A stretch of DNA of 64,000 bases from Dendrobium chrysotoxum (GCA_019925795.1 CM034312.1:28485914-28549913), one strand, 5' to 3'. Counted from the first letter of the stretch, positions 47,001 to 57,522 are shown. Notes: generated from the letters alone by a model not told the origin. Numbers and translations: made by a program.

Positions 47001-47232
47001 AAAAGATGACTTTCCACTTCCTGTATCCGAACTCCTAGTAGACAACACATCAAATTATGACATGTTCTCGTTTATGGATGGATCGTCAGGTTACAACCAG
47101 ATCAAGATGGCTCCTGAGGATGAAAGGCATGTCATTCAGAACGCCCATCGGCATTTTCTGCTACACGGTCATGCCCTTCGGCTTGAAGAACGCTGGTGCC
47201 ACCTACCAACGGGCGATGACCCATATTTTTGA
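41098..47232 (+). CDS. Gag-protease-RT polyprotein with long N-terminal extension (frameshifted at the end)
   Basis: This 2044-codon frame has a second in-frame ATG at 41146 (MDLQNTPMTVQL), a likelier start because the first 16 codons span a splice-acceptor-like tract. Residues 1 to ~650 hold an extension with GRISVFERL-like motifs, basic segments, an acidic repeat of ENLEE units (about 430-460) and a methionine-rich coiled coil. About 660-830 is the retrotransposon Gag domain (GYSVPKFNTFDGNKNPRQHL). About 975-995 is a modified zinc-knuckle region (YCPYHRVMSHPIEDC). About 1404-1421 is the protease active site (ILIDPGSSINLM; DPG in place of D-S/T-G). From ~1937 RT begins (RICIDFRDLNKACPKDDFPL). 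Past about 47130 the translation no longer matches RT, and the last ~34 residues are out of frame. Confidence 0.88.
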   Translation: MMYQILITNPYLSFMQMDLQNTPMTVQLGQGARIQLANAIIETGNTGATIQFGSIDFPAITARAAGIPPCGIESEGPARRLHSTGTTTRRVHLPAQRLAAAENPRGRISVFERLSQPEIPATKRVVAGGRISVVTTNTTLLSTGLPAPVKNTSEASSSGGKLTRRQRRKLNAELRAQQQFSTHPSNLSAQELEANIPTRNGFTNLKWVKRNSSTGELKKSFWDRQPEVPPPQKKKEPETLSARVYRVLKTVKERGLKKRRYQRPLTVETRRTPPRERLSLAVERKERKYIPHGEHRGVTHEPRVQGSAAERSRRKGKEIWRPRPRREEKNERKTELGVTSGTASRRSAPVNKQHQKWVQKKTHDDANSDGRHLGKSSRGSRRSITPPNNESNFDRSPRVEEIFLPNQEPEIQWRRRSEIRVLEEGEEDMGEENIEEYMEENLEENLEENLEEYIEENLEEVNNTLDMEVVYMVRHINVEEEAYYDDGEDDDRWQPPPRQVYRRRHEAGSTTGRGVHSQEEREEAEENPFADENVTLAEIQRQMKRQMRAKDRKISQLHEKMTEMMTQMTAMMQIMQRNVVVGSMPNPPPDPPNFQVPQVSGVRDTPEGGHEAQNTTRQPTPQNIASTSEPVTAAQLEGIITEKIKAIIAFDQAEKLVGKGRPYPAKYDQVPYPKGYSVPKFNTFDGNKNPRQHLAQFKATCGNTGGNDALLFRQFVSSLTAAAFEWYAELPNDSVKTFAELENMFVKRFASATEKITIADLALNKRKKEESVTKYITRWRNLSMKCEQQLEEEHAVQLLMGNIDDKIQPFLCMATITTFQDLLDRVAKFEKLNLSKSENYSDKPKKTKASGARRGEADSIFFSRADKEKQMTYNVNKDKQPIQYQERPKQVYNPNPQPKLILGGNDKPRTYQGGGERPRQTTGTGDRTFPSLKDKMNKEYSFKRESVAKLFRQALKAGLELPECKRPEESKHSGNPNYCPYHRVMSHPIEDCYVFKDWLERKYRRGELTLSDNVLTHPRKESTRVVTTSSVPPVEEKKNEKKPAQEEQWETAVSKKTVKMLKQLEGVPGVKWKSSTELVLNLKALPVAQASASKQFPNQVGTSKSGKKKSSKKKTKLKKPKEKKTATQRVMDSLDEYYQTARRPIKLADFMSELRIDEVEEADEGPLPTEVCRVISVMPINSTKEKYVREMIVETCMATSSMDYSSEEDLYFPKTDESDPDIASQIGHVNLGGDSESTNESLDATMADSEENAPSNESEPEEIAQVQLRSGKILPSPPKKQISNKDKGKEIVINEDIISEDPKKKHTPVKGIDYNILSHLRKIPAQLSIYDALVMSKNLRETLIQALKDPERYEAYFAERNLTEILQARNEPFITFTEDDMMLGTADHNRPLYVTAESDDLVISRILIDPGSSINLMSLKALRSLCLNVEHLGPDKLMVHGFNEKGQKTLGSFMLPLVFGEFHTEAKFHVIDADTSFKALLGRPWLHEYGVVPSTLHQCMKYLRDGEEFRISGDIQPFTVHEATVYEDAQYFMPKKQKLSSSLKAQASNPKSAKQPEQKGERKQVGRKKTSPTLPKETSTSKERKHVPHLGSDTDEDDVTPTKSQKVCHSMDEWSSEVAYSNDDYDYDSIYMNTVQEVFSRRIDSLSISDSVLVVTRIPLQYFKEIIQRDVHKVEELVTLYLPPIRKGIESGNIFYSVGKDEEVNHDWDHVFIDSEELLPTRLPRFNTKGIQRMLRKWINVPTSKRQLRMCLSLWYGRNPRPMRRKEMNAYKGIGFVRRKCIRKETCRAITCREVEPNDESDEEVYEVDDYDDQPLEAKPAPEELEDGGQATTMDELKEVNLGTEDDPRPTFISSLMPEDQVEEIKELLCEFRDCFAWTYAEMPGLSPDVAVHRLAIKSDVTPVKQASRRMRLEIEEQVIAETKKLIEAGFIREEKYADWIANIVPVKKKNGQIRICIDFRDLNKACPKDDFPLPVSELLVDNTSNYDMFSFMDGSSGYNQIKMAPEDERHVIQNAHRHFLLHGHALRLEERWCHLPTGDDPYF

Positions 47233-49702
47233 TGAATTAATACATCAGAAGGTCGAATGCTATGTAGATGACCTGGTCGTTAAGAGCATAGACCGAAAAG
47301 ATCATTTAAACGACCTGAGGATTGTATTTGAAAGAATCAGGAAGTTCGATCTAAAGATGAATCCCCTTAAGTGTGCTTTCGGGGTCTCCTCCGGTAAATT
47401 TCTTGGCTATGTCGTTCGTCATCGAGGCATAGAAGTCGATCCCAACAAAATCAAGGCGATCATTGAGATGCCACCGCCAAGAAGCCTCCGTCAACTCCGT
47501 TCCTTGCAAGGACAACTGGCTTTCATTCGACGATTCATATCGAATCTGTCGGATAGGTGCCAGCCATTTTCGAAATTAATGAAGAAGGACGTTCGCTTCA
47601 AGTGGGATGAAGAATGTCAGGAAGCATTTGACAGTATCAAGAGATACTTGTTAAATCCACCCATTCTCGCAGCGCCAATTCCGGGGAAGCCTCTTATACT
47701 GTATACGGCAGCACTAGAAGAGTCCCTCGGAGCATTATTGGCCCAACACAATGAGGAAGGAAAAGAAAATGCACTCTATTATATCAGTCGGAGATTAATC
47801 GGAGCAGAAGTACGATATTCTCCAATTGAGAAACATTGTCTGGCGTTGATCTTTGCAGTCCAGAAGCTTCGCCACTATATGCTCTCCCACAAAATCACCT
47901 TGATATCAAAGATCGATCCGCTGAAGTTCTTGATGACAAGACCAGCGTTGACAGGTCGTTTGGCAAGGTGGGCAGTGCTATTACTGCAATTTGATATAGT
48001 GTACATGCCACAGAAAGCAGTAAAGGGACAAGCTTTGGCAGATTTTCTCGCCGCACATCCAATCCCTGCAGATTCTCCGTTGAACGATGATTTGCCCGAT
48101 GAACAAATTATGCAGGTTGATGAAGAAGAAAAGCTACCATTTTGGGAGATGTATTTTGATGGGGCATCGTCTATCAAGTCTCCCAAACCTCCAAATCTTG
48201 CAAAGGCCCAAGCTGGCATCGGTCTCGTCTTTATAGAACCCGAGGGAGGTATCATGAGATTCTCGTTCATTCTACCTGAACCTCGGACCAATAATGAAGC
48301 TGAATACGAAGCTCTAATAGCAGGACTGGAGATTGCAATTGATGTCCAAATCACAGATCTCCAAATCTTCGGCGATTCTCAACTTGTGATAAATCAAGTT
48401 CTGGGCATTTACAAAATCTGCAAACTTGAATTGGCCCACTATCACCGACGAGCTCTCGAGCTTCTAAAACAAATATCGAATGTCAAGATAACTCAAGTTC
48501 CTCGAGGACAGAATGCAAAAGCAGATTGTCTAGCTAAACTGGCCAAGGAGCTCGCAAATGAAGATAAGAGGCCACCTATATTCATTGCGGTTGAAAATCG
48601 TCGGGTCTTAGAGCCAGCAACCCTACAATTCCCGCAGGCAGAGGGAATACCAAATTCAAGCCAGCAGGATGTAACCCCGGTTGATCCTCAACCTCCCCAA
48701 CAAATCACTATTAAAAATCAACCAGGGGAACGTCCAGCAGTAAAAAGACGAAGAACTGGTAGATTCTCAGAGTCGTGGTTGGATTGCCTAGATGTTGAAG
48801 TCGAAGACGATTGGAGGCTACCATTCGTCGACTACTTCAAAGAAAGCAAACTTCCAAAAGATAAATCTCTGGCCGCACAAATTAGGAAAAGAGCATTACG
48901 ATACGCGTTTGTCAATGACACGTTGTACCGACGAGCTTTTGATCAAATGTGGCTAAGGTGCCTAGGGACCAAGGAAGCTGATAAAGTGGTAGCAGAAGTT
49001 CATGAAGGACTCTGCGGAGCGCATCAGTCAGGTCCCAAGATGGCTGCTAAAATCAAAAGAATGGGTTATTACTGGCCTACGATGGTGAGAGATTGTATCA
49101 ACCACGCTACGAGGTGCCACGAGTGTCAGATTCATGGTGATGTTATTCATCAACCACCAAATCCACTGCACCCAACAATCGCATCCTGGCCATTTGAATG
49201 TTGGGGCACTGACATAATTGGGCCAATAGATCCGCCGTCATCGGCAGGGCACCGCTTTATTCTGGCAGCAACAGACTATTTTTCTAAATGGGCAGAAGCA
49301 GCTCCATTCAGGGAAGTCACGTCCAAGCACGTGATCAATTTCTTCACCCACAATGTCGTCTACAGATTCGGTGTACCACGCCGCGTGATCTCAGACAATG
49401 GCACAGCATTCAAGAGTACAAAAATCTACAAGTTTGTAGATCGTCACAAGATTGACTGGCGGTACTCGTCTATATACAACCCAAGAGCAAATGGTTTGGC
49501 TGAGGCCTTCAACAAGACGCTGGTGAAGTTGTTGAAGAAGATCCTCACCAAGAACAAAAGAGAATGGCATACAAAGATGGCAGAAGCATTATGGGCGTAT
49601 CGTACGACCTACAAAACACCGACTAAGGCCACTCCCTACTCACTAGTGTTCGGAGCTGAAGCAGTGTTGCCGCTAGAGGTCGAATTACCGTCTCCAGAAT
49701 GA
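47130..49702 (+). CDS. Pol continuation: RT, two RNase H domains, integrase
   Basis: In the next frame this continues RT (PIGIFCYTVMPFGLKNAGAT; catalytic YVDDLVV at about 47262). The open frame can be traced back to an ATG at 47057, but its first ~24 codons are out of frame with RT. RNase H 1 (about 47690-48060) is degenerate: the first catalytic Asp region reads LYTAALEESLGALLAQ. RNase H 2 (about 48136-48560) is archaeal-type and keeps its acidic residues (MYFDGAS, NNEAEYEAL, FGDSQLV, AKADCLAKL). Integrase has the HHCC finger (CGAHQSGPKM to CHEC, 48998-49128) and a D,D(35)E core (WGTDIIG, ISDNGTAF, NGLAEAFN). It ends at a stop at 49702 because of a second frameshift. In Tat elements the second RNase H is thought to have taken over from the first. 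Confidence 0.9.
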
Positions 49703-50048
49703 GCTTACTCAAGAGCAAAATGCTCGCCTAAGAATGGAGGAGCTCGATGCACTCGACGAAGTTAGATTGCAAGCCCAGCAAAATCTACAAATTTACCGAG
49801 GAAGAATGGCAAAGTCATTTGATCGGATGGTGCGCCCTCGGTCCTTTCAAGAAGGGGAGTTGGTCCTGGTGCTGAGAAGGCCAATCATCCCTCACCGAAA
49901 AATTGGTGGCAAGTTCGTATCCAACTGGGAAGGCCCATTCGTCATCGAGAAGGTGTACCAAGGAGGAGCCTACCAGCTTATCGATCTGCACGGTCAGAGG
50001 CCTATGCCGCCGATCAACGGTCGACATCTGAAGAAGTACCATGCATAA
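49683..50048 (+). CDS. Integrase C-terminal (GPY/F) region, out of frame
   Basis: In the third frame, from about 49683, the sequence continues integrase (EEVRLQAQQ-like helix, then GGKFVSNWEGPFVIEKVYQG, the GPY/F module) to a stop at 50048. An internal ATG at 49734 exists, but separate translation is unlikely. It is the end of pol, separated by a small indel near 49685-49700. Confidence 0.85.
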   Translation, partial: NYRLQNELTQEQNARLRMEELDALDEVRLQAQQNLQIYRGRMAKSFDRMVRPRSFQEGELVLVLRRPIIPHRKIGGKFVSNWEGPFVIEKVYQGGAYQLIDLHGQRPMPPINGRHLKKYHA

Positions 50049-50182
50049 AATTGCTCAAGGAAATATTATATTTAATGTATTGTGTATTTCATGCATATTT
50101 ATATACACTTTACATTTTACATTTTTGAAATTCTCTTGTGTTGCAAGAATGCATTTCAAAATCTCCCTATAGGACAGGGGGC

Positions 50183-50484
50183 ATTTTAAATATTTATTTG
50201 GGTTGACATCATGCTCCGCGCTGAGATCCCCAAATAAATATTTAAAATATCAAGATTTCAAATTTATTCTATTCTGAAATGTCCCTGCGAGACAGGGGGC
50301 ATTTTAAATATTTATTTGGGTTGACATCGTGCTACGCGCCGAGATCCCCAAATAAATATTTAAAATCACAAAATTTTAAATTTACTCCATTATGAAATGT
50401 CCCTGCGAGACAGGGGGCATTTTAAATATTTATTTGGGTCGACACCGCGCTGCATGCCGAGATCCCCGAATAAATATTTAAAAT
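50183..50484 (+). repeat. Three phased 66-bp stem-loop units, period 118 bp
   Basis: The units at 50183-50248, 50301-50366 and 50419-50484 each consist of ATTTTAAATATTTATTTGGG, a ~26-nt GC-richer loop with a ttgacat...gagatc core, and the reverse complement CCCAAATAAATATTTAAAAT. The 20-bp stem is perfect in units 1 and 2 and has one mismatch in unit 3. Each unit is preceded by gacagggggc. The period is exactly 118 bp. Confidence 0.92.
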
Positions 50485-50691
50485 CACCAACGTAAATATT
50501 CTTTTATACTGAAGAATACAATGAATTCTTTTCAAAGTATATGCAGGTGAGCTTCAAAAAAATCGAGGCACCACCTTCTCCAACGTACCAAGATTTCAAA
50601 GGTCAAAAAGAGACTTTTGCAACTACACGCTCTAGCAAATTGAGCCAGAACAACCTGAAGTCTTTCAGCAGCCTGAAGCTTAAGGTTCGAG

Positions 50692-51168
50692 TGGGTGTAA
50701 GAGGTCGGATCCAACAAGCCCAAATATGGCCGGATCGCTGGCAGCTCCGTCTACTCAACAAGCCATAAGAAAGGCCGTAGTAGCGGAACCCCCACTTCGT
50801 CAACCCGTCAGTAGGGACTGTAGGAAGTACGAAGGCAAATTTGACTCGACAAGTTCAAGTGATCGTAGTCTACTAAATTCTCCTAATTGACCGGAGAATC
50901 AAGGTTCCAGTGGGAAGGAGAAATCTCGAGCAACTACCGAATGTGCGTAGGCTCCAAATCTTCAACCACAAAGGAGAACTCCAAATCTACCAACTTCAGC
51001 AAAATCAGCATTGGGAAGCACATTTCCCCTAGCTCAAGTCTGAAGCCTGAATGGGTGTAAGAGGTCGGATCCAACAAGCCCAAATATGGCCGGATCGCTG
51101 GCAGCTCCATCTACTCAACAAGCCATAAGAAAGGCCGTAGTAGAGGAACCCCCATCTTAGTAACCCGA
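50692..51168 (+). repeat. Direct repeat pair 360 bp apart
   Basis: The segments 50692-50808 and 51052-51168 are nearly identical ('taagaggtcggatccaacaa', 'gccataagaaaggccgtagt') and begin exactly 360 bp apart. No coding signal. Confidence 0.85.
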
Positions 51169-51741
51169 GGACGAAGAGCTGTCAAATCCCAGCTCGCCCA
51201 ATCTGATGAACTCAAGTGACTCAGATTAAAGTCTTCTCAAGTGGTTAAGGATTAAGATACTACCTACATTTGGTACTATCAATCAAATTCGAAACTCGCA
51301 AAATCCTTTAATAAATCCATAAAGCACAAAGCTAGGATCGAAGGAATTCTTCTTCAACAAGTCCACCAAAGCACAAAGCAAAGGACCGAAGAAATTATCC
51401 CAAAGTTCATGAAAAGCTTAAAGCTGAACTAAAAGGATTCCGTCATCAACAAGTCCGTTATGCACAAAGCTCTGGACTGATGACTTTTTGCCAACGACCT
51501 AATACAAACCTAAAAGGTTTAGGTCACCGGCATCTACTCCTTCATCAAGCCCGCCAAAGCAAGAAGCATAGGGCAGAAGGTACAAATCACCTGACAAGTC
51601 AGTAGAGACAAATCAGGAAATTCTCCATCAATGTCCGCCGCACAAAGCACAGGACAGGAGGAACCAAGATCTCAGGAAAGTTAAAGCTATGAAAAGAAGT
51701 ATCATGAATGACTTCTACAAATGTCCCTAAAGACTGGGGAT

Positions 51742-51807
51742 ATTTTAAATATTTATTTGGATCGACATCGCGCCGCATACCGAGATCCCCAAATAAATAT
51801 TTAAAAT
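51742..51807 (+). repeat. Fourth stem-loop unit
   Basis: The same 66-bp inverted repeat occurs about 1.26 kb downstream of unit 3, preceded by gactggggat, with the same AT-rich stem arms and a related loop. Confidence 0.9.
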
Positions 51808-52298
51808 TTCTTGTTGAAATACAGTTAAAGGAGGGAAGAATAGAAGATCCTCCATAAACTGAATGTGCCATCAGCAAAAAAAAAATACAATCTGAGCAAG
51901 ATACAATCAGTAAAAGTGATAGAAATATCACATCTACACATGATGACGGTAAAAGAAGAATGCAGGGAGTAGCAATGTTATCTACTAACATCGACCTACA
52001 AACTGATGCTCTAGAGACCTAAGTACGAAGTGCTCTGTCACTATCCCACAGATCTCTACGGGACCGAGAGTAAATATATCAACTATACTGAAGATTGCGA
52101 GTGCATCCAAAGATCTGCAATGACGACGAGACAAATTCTTGAAGATCTACAGAATGACAATCTTAGTGTGACATCCAAGCAAACTTTTGGAGATCCACTA
52201 AATAAAGACCTTTATGTGACATCTAGAGCAAATATCTAGAGATCCAGAGGATCAATCAGCATACAACAAACGTGATTCGCTCCAGACGCGTACCACAT

Positions 52299-52313
52299 TT
52301 GTTGGGGGGCATT
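52299..52313 (+). other. Polypurine tract
   Basis: TTGTTGGGGGGCATT lies immediately before the 3' LTR start at 52314. A G-rich run directly upstream of the 3' LTR is the expected primer for plus-strand synthesis. Confidence 0.8.
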
Positions 52314-55300
52314 TGTTGACCTCTTGCAGAGAAACAAAAAAAAATTAAATAAAAGAATTTTCTGCCATACCTGCCAAGCTCTGCCGAAATCCCATGCCCA
52401 TACTCTGTAGATCGACGCCCCATCCCGTATCCCTGCTGAAATCCCGCATCAAATCCCGTTGCTACAGTATCGTGAGCTGTTATTCGGCGCTGTTTCAGAC
52501 GTGCGACAGTCGCCCATCCCTGGCATGGAGAAATCCCGCTCGGTTCGTCTTTAAATACAACGACAATCCTTCGGTTTTGACTCACTGGAGCATTCGCATC
52601 TTCCCTCTCCATTCGCGAACGACCTCACTCTCTCCGCTCCCTCTTCTCGTCCGACGACGTTCCCTTCGAGCCGGATCGGAAGTTAGACATTCCGATTGGA
52701 AGCAACGACGGCTAGGGCTTGCTCGTTGCGAAGGAAACCATCTCCTCCTCCGTCGCCGACTAACCCCGCGAGCCTCCCTCCTCTGCTCTTTGCGACCAGA
52801 TCCCCAGCCGACTCCCCTCCTCCGAAGGCGTTCCTTCCAGTCGAAACGGAAGTAGCGACGGAAGATTGCTCAGTGCAAGTTTGCACGAGTCGCCTCTCCG
52901 CCTCCTTCGCCGTTCCGACTCCGGCTCCCTCGACGACGTTCCCTTCACTGTCGGATCGGAAGTAACAACAGGAGCTTGCTCGTTTGAGAAGGTAGCCGTC
53001 TCCCTTTCGCGTGCTCTCTCGGCCAAATCCCGTAAATCCACTGAATGAGAGAGAGAGGAGGAGAGGGATTTTTTTTAAATTTATTATTATTATTATTATT
53101 ATTATAATATTATTATTAAATATAATTATTAATTATTTATAATTAATTTATTAATTATAATTAGTAATTGATTATAATTAATTTATTAATTATAAATATT
53201 TATAGTTAATTATATTTAATAAATTAGTTGTAATTAATTAATTTAGGGTTTAGGGTTACTAAATTAGTAATTGATTATTAATTATAATTATTTGACTAAT
53301 TATAATTTTAATTAATTATAATTAATCAATAATTAATGATAATAATTAATTAACTAATCATAATTAATTAATTAATTATGATTACTTAATTAATTATAGG
53401 TGATCATAATTAATTATGGTTAATTATTAATTAATTATAATTATAATTAATTAATTGATTATACTTAATTAATTATTCATTATAATTAATTAATTATCTC
53501 TAATTAATTATTATTAATTATAATTATGATTAATTATAATTAATAATAAAACAAGAAAAGAAAAGAAAAGAAAAAAGTGAAGAAATACCTCTTCCCTTGC
53601 CTCGATCCGTGTGCCCTCCACCCCGTCGCCGGCGAAACGCAAAGGTATAACCCCTCGATCCACAAAACTTTGAGAGCTCGATTTCGAAGTCTGCAGCGCG
53701 ACAAAACAACCACCTATACACGCTTTTCGTAGCGTGGTGGGAGGAAGTTCGTCGCGGTGCTCTCGACGAATCGGGTAATCACTTCGAGAGCTCATTTCGT
53801 CGTTCGCGACGCACCAGCAAACCGCCTATACACGCTTTTCGTAGCGTGGTGGGAAGGGAACCCGGTGCGGCGCCTACAACGGGGCGGGTAATCACCTCAA
53901 AATCCTATCCTCGGCGTTCGTGTCGGGCCGGCAAACCGCCTATACACGCTTTTCTTAGCGTGGTGGGAAGGGAACCCGGTGCGACACCTACGGCGAGGCG
54001 GGTAAACCCTATACACGCTTTTCTTAGCGTGGTGGGGATATTCATAAGTACCCGCTCGCGGGGAAATAACTGCGTTTTTCAAACAGGTACTGTCGAAGAC
54101 CCATACACGCTTTTCGTAGCGTGGTGGGGGATTGAAGATTTTACACGGCCGCGGTATCCTCGAAAGAGGGCACCTACCATACACGCTTTTCTTAGCGTGG
54201 TGGGAAAGGCCCAGTTTTCTCGTAGTTTCCCCTAAACGGGGGAGACGCCGGGAGGCTGCTGAAATTTTGGGTGAAAATATGACTATACTCAGACCTGTTT
54301 GAACTCAAAAGGACTTGGACTTAAACTCAAACGAGCAATGAAACAGACTTAAATGAATTTGAATCTAAATAAGTGAACAAATATAATGACTTGATTCAAG
54401 CATTATATGGATGATAAGAAATGAATTTAAGAACTCTTGGACAGCAGGGAAGATGAACTTGAGCTGAACTTGTGGACACATGCAAGAGAACTTACAAGAA
54501 ACGGGACCAAGGAGCTAACAAAGTACAAACCATGAATTAGTGGGTTCAAATATATATATTAGTTGGTCCTAATCATTTAAATGAAAGCCAACATATGAGC
54601 AAAGGATTGACTTGGATCCTAACACCAAGCTCTCAATGAAGAATAAAGAAGTATCATCCCAATTTTGAAAGCGAACATTAAATAAACTTGTGAGGAATGT
54701 TGAAATGAATTTCAACATACAACAAAGGACATATGCATCCAAGCATAATCAATTTGTAAGCAAGAGTTAGGTGAAAATGCAATCAAATAGCAAAAGATCA
54801 TTTTGATGTGCAATGATTAATTGACAGTCATGGGTGCTCAATCAAGATCAGATGGAGAATCCATGTAGAGAAGCGTGACACAAATCACTAAGCAGTGGAT
54901 CGAACCCTCAAGTGATAGATGCGCAACTTCAATCAAGATGCAAGGAACATGTGTAGAACTCATGAATAAGAAGATTTGCAGTGCGACAATATGTTCATTG
55001 CTATCACAAAGAACCTTCAATCAACACATGAGTAACATGATGCCCGTAGTGTCTACATCAGTGGATCCATGAGTTCGTGTAAAAGAGCTTAATAGTGTTA
55101 ATAGAACAGGCTCCTAGTGAGTAAGGCCACTCTTGGAGATGATGAAGAGTTTACAAATACAATCTGCTCACAAACAACAAGATCTCTTGTCAACATATTC
55201 AATATAATATGCAATGAATATCAAGACACTCCTACGGGTCCTTGTAGAAGATCTGCAATATATATATATTCCCTACGAATACAGATGTATGCACTACATG

Positions 55301-57522
55301 TCACCTAGGGGTGGATGCAGAAAGACTACAGTAAATGCAGTATCTTGTAGTCAATTTTAGTCTGTGAATATATCCACCCACCTACAGGCAGCAATAGCAG
55401 TTGTCCCATAAAAACCAAGGGTCGTAGCAAAATGCACGGAGAATGCAGTAGATGTAAATACATCTATAAGCTATCATAGCAAAAGGGGACCCGTTGTACA
55501 CCCGAGTGTGTCAACCACAATCAAAAATGCAGAACAACTACAACAAACACAAATGCCAGCATTCAATTCCAGAAGACTCGTATGCAAAGCAATGACCACG
55601 AACAAAAATATCATGTGAATGTAATTGTCTTAGAATAAAAGCAGGAGATTCGTTGGTGTACTACGATCTACCTGCGTAAATCATGCAAGTAGTGCACGAC
55701 AGTCTGCCTGTACAAAGCAGCAAACAGCTCAGTTCACAAGCTGCTGCATAACGCCACCGGATCTGCAACATCCATGCAAGCAGACAGAAGGCGTACAAAT
55801 TCCCAAATGAAATCCCAGCGCTATGCCACCGGATCCGCAACTTTCATGCAAGCGGACAGAAGGCGTGCACAAATATTCCAAGAATACCCCTGCACGTGTG
55901 CACTTTAATTTGTATACACATAGGTACACTAAAAGGGGAAAATATAATCATAACCCGCATGGGCCCCGACGAGCGTGTTATTGGTACACACGTGACGTCT
56001 AGGGATACTGCGCGGGTCAATAAATTTGAATCTGATCCTCCTAAAGCAAGTAAATAGGAGTCGACAAGGTTCAATAAATATTTATAAAATGCCCCCAAAC
56101 ACCCGCATGGGCCCCGGTGAGCGTGTTATCGGTACACACGTAACGTCAAGGGATGCTGCGCGGGTTAATAAGTGAATTCAAGTTCAAGCCCGATCCTCCT
56201 AAGCAGGTAGATAGGAGTCGACACGGCTCGAACTATTAAATAAATATACGGTCGCAAGGTCGACCGGGATATTTATTTTATACATTCATATTAGGCCTTC
56301 AAGGCCTTCAACCAAGAAAATTCACTTGCAAAGGCATAAAGCCTACGAAACCTGAGCCTCTATCGGCAGCTCGACAAAGTGGACAAGGTTCGATCCACGA
56401 ATGAGAAATAACCCCATCTACCCCGATGATGGCCGTGTTGAATGAAAATATCAACCGGAGGGGTCTATTCCAAACATTTCAAAATACCACCTCAAATACC
56501 ACCCAATACTCCAAATCTCCAAAAATCCCAAAAATTCCAAATTCTTAAATGTTTAAAATTGAAACTCATCCATTAACCACTCAAAGCATAAAATCCATCC
56601 ATCCTCCGCAACAGTTTGCCGAGGTGGACAAATTAAAAAATACTTCAGCTCACAAAGAGCTAATGCCTGGTCGAAAATATCACTAGGATCCATTCTCAAA
56701 CAATCTCCTGCCAGTAAGGACGTGGTATGAGTCCTCTAACCGTCAGTTTCGCCGCTAAATGGCACTGCAGGATAAACGGTTATGACTCGGGGCCCTCTGA
56801 ACCAGGTGGTCGCCGCCAAATGACACCATTATATTATGGTTATGGCCAGAGCCCGTATGCTCCCTAATGGCATCAAATCCTTGAGATATGAATCAATAGG
56901 ATATGATTGATAGGGCATAAACCCCTCTGTTAGCTAAGGTGGATTCAAATTTGTCCCCTTAGACAAATACCCACCCCAGGTCTACAAGGTACCCTTGGAC
57001 GAAGCAACCCATGGCTGCCGACAAGGATCCTTCTGTCAGGTTGGGTCGACTACCTCCTCTGACTAAGTAGACCAGGGACCACGATGGCCCGGGACGACGG
57101 AACCATGGGATCTTGATCGGGTCTATCATCCATTCCCCCACCATCCGCTTTAAGTGCAAGGTGGTGAAAATTTCTATTTTAAATATCAAATTCTATAACA
57201 CTTTCAATGTTTCAAATACCTATTGCTGCTACTATATGCCAGATGCACGTATCTATACGTATCTGATTGATGACTAACCTTAATCGAAAGTTCTCTCTCG
57301 TTACCAGGAGGGGTAATTAACTATAGGGGCTTGCGCCTATAGAAACCAGAACTCAGATCATAAAGTCCTCGCAAAATGAGGGCGAAATCTCTGGGTAGTG
57401 TCTTATCTACTATCTCATCTGCCTTCCAAAATTTACCTCGGAACATAGCTCGTTAAAACTCCCCCCGAAAAAGAAAGCAACAAATGCGGGCGGAAGCCGG
57501 GGCCGAATTTTCGGAGCCCACA
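52314..57522 (+). repeat. 3' LTR of the Tat/Ogre element
   Basis: This LTR is nearly identical to 35616-40812. Differences seen include a shorter (ATT)n run, an insertion with TTTAGGGTTTAGGGTT at 53242-53257, a mutated second G-box (56137-56147) and scattered substitutions. The hairpin array recurs at 53719-54199. Confidence 0.92.

Larger units (their letters stand above)
50049..52298 (+). other. 3' untranslated region of the Tat/Ogre element
   Basis: About 2.25 kb without coding signal. It contains four long stem-loop units and a ~117-bp direct repeat pair. Long, repeat-bearing 3' regions are known for Ogre/Tat elements and can give rise to satellites. Confidence 0.7.
35616..57522 (+). mobile_element. 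Complete Tat/Ogre-type Ty3 LTR retrotransposon (21.9 kb)
   Basis: The element is bounded by LTRs of 5197 and 5209 bp starting TGTTGACC and ending CCCACA, with the 5-bp target duplication GCATA on both sides. It has a primer site for tRNA-Arg, a polypurine tract, and coding regions in the order long N-terminal extension, Gag, protease, RT, RNase H, second archaeal-type RNase H, integrase, GPY/F tail. The second RNase H, the tRNA-Arg primer site, the very long LTRs and a repeat-bearing 3' untranslated region are hallmarks of the Tat lineage, which includes Ogre. No Ogre-type intron between protease and RT is evident because that interval is open. Two frameshifts (about 47130 and 49690) break pol. 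The LTRs differ by a few dozen small changes by eye, so the insertion is recent. Confidence 0.93.

Noticed and set aside
47875..48354. 159-codon minus-strand frame opposite RNase H
   Set aside because: A shadow of pol.
53240..53262. True interstitial telomere
   Set aside because: Only about two repeats are present, far too few for a telomere relic; kept as a small insertion only.
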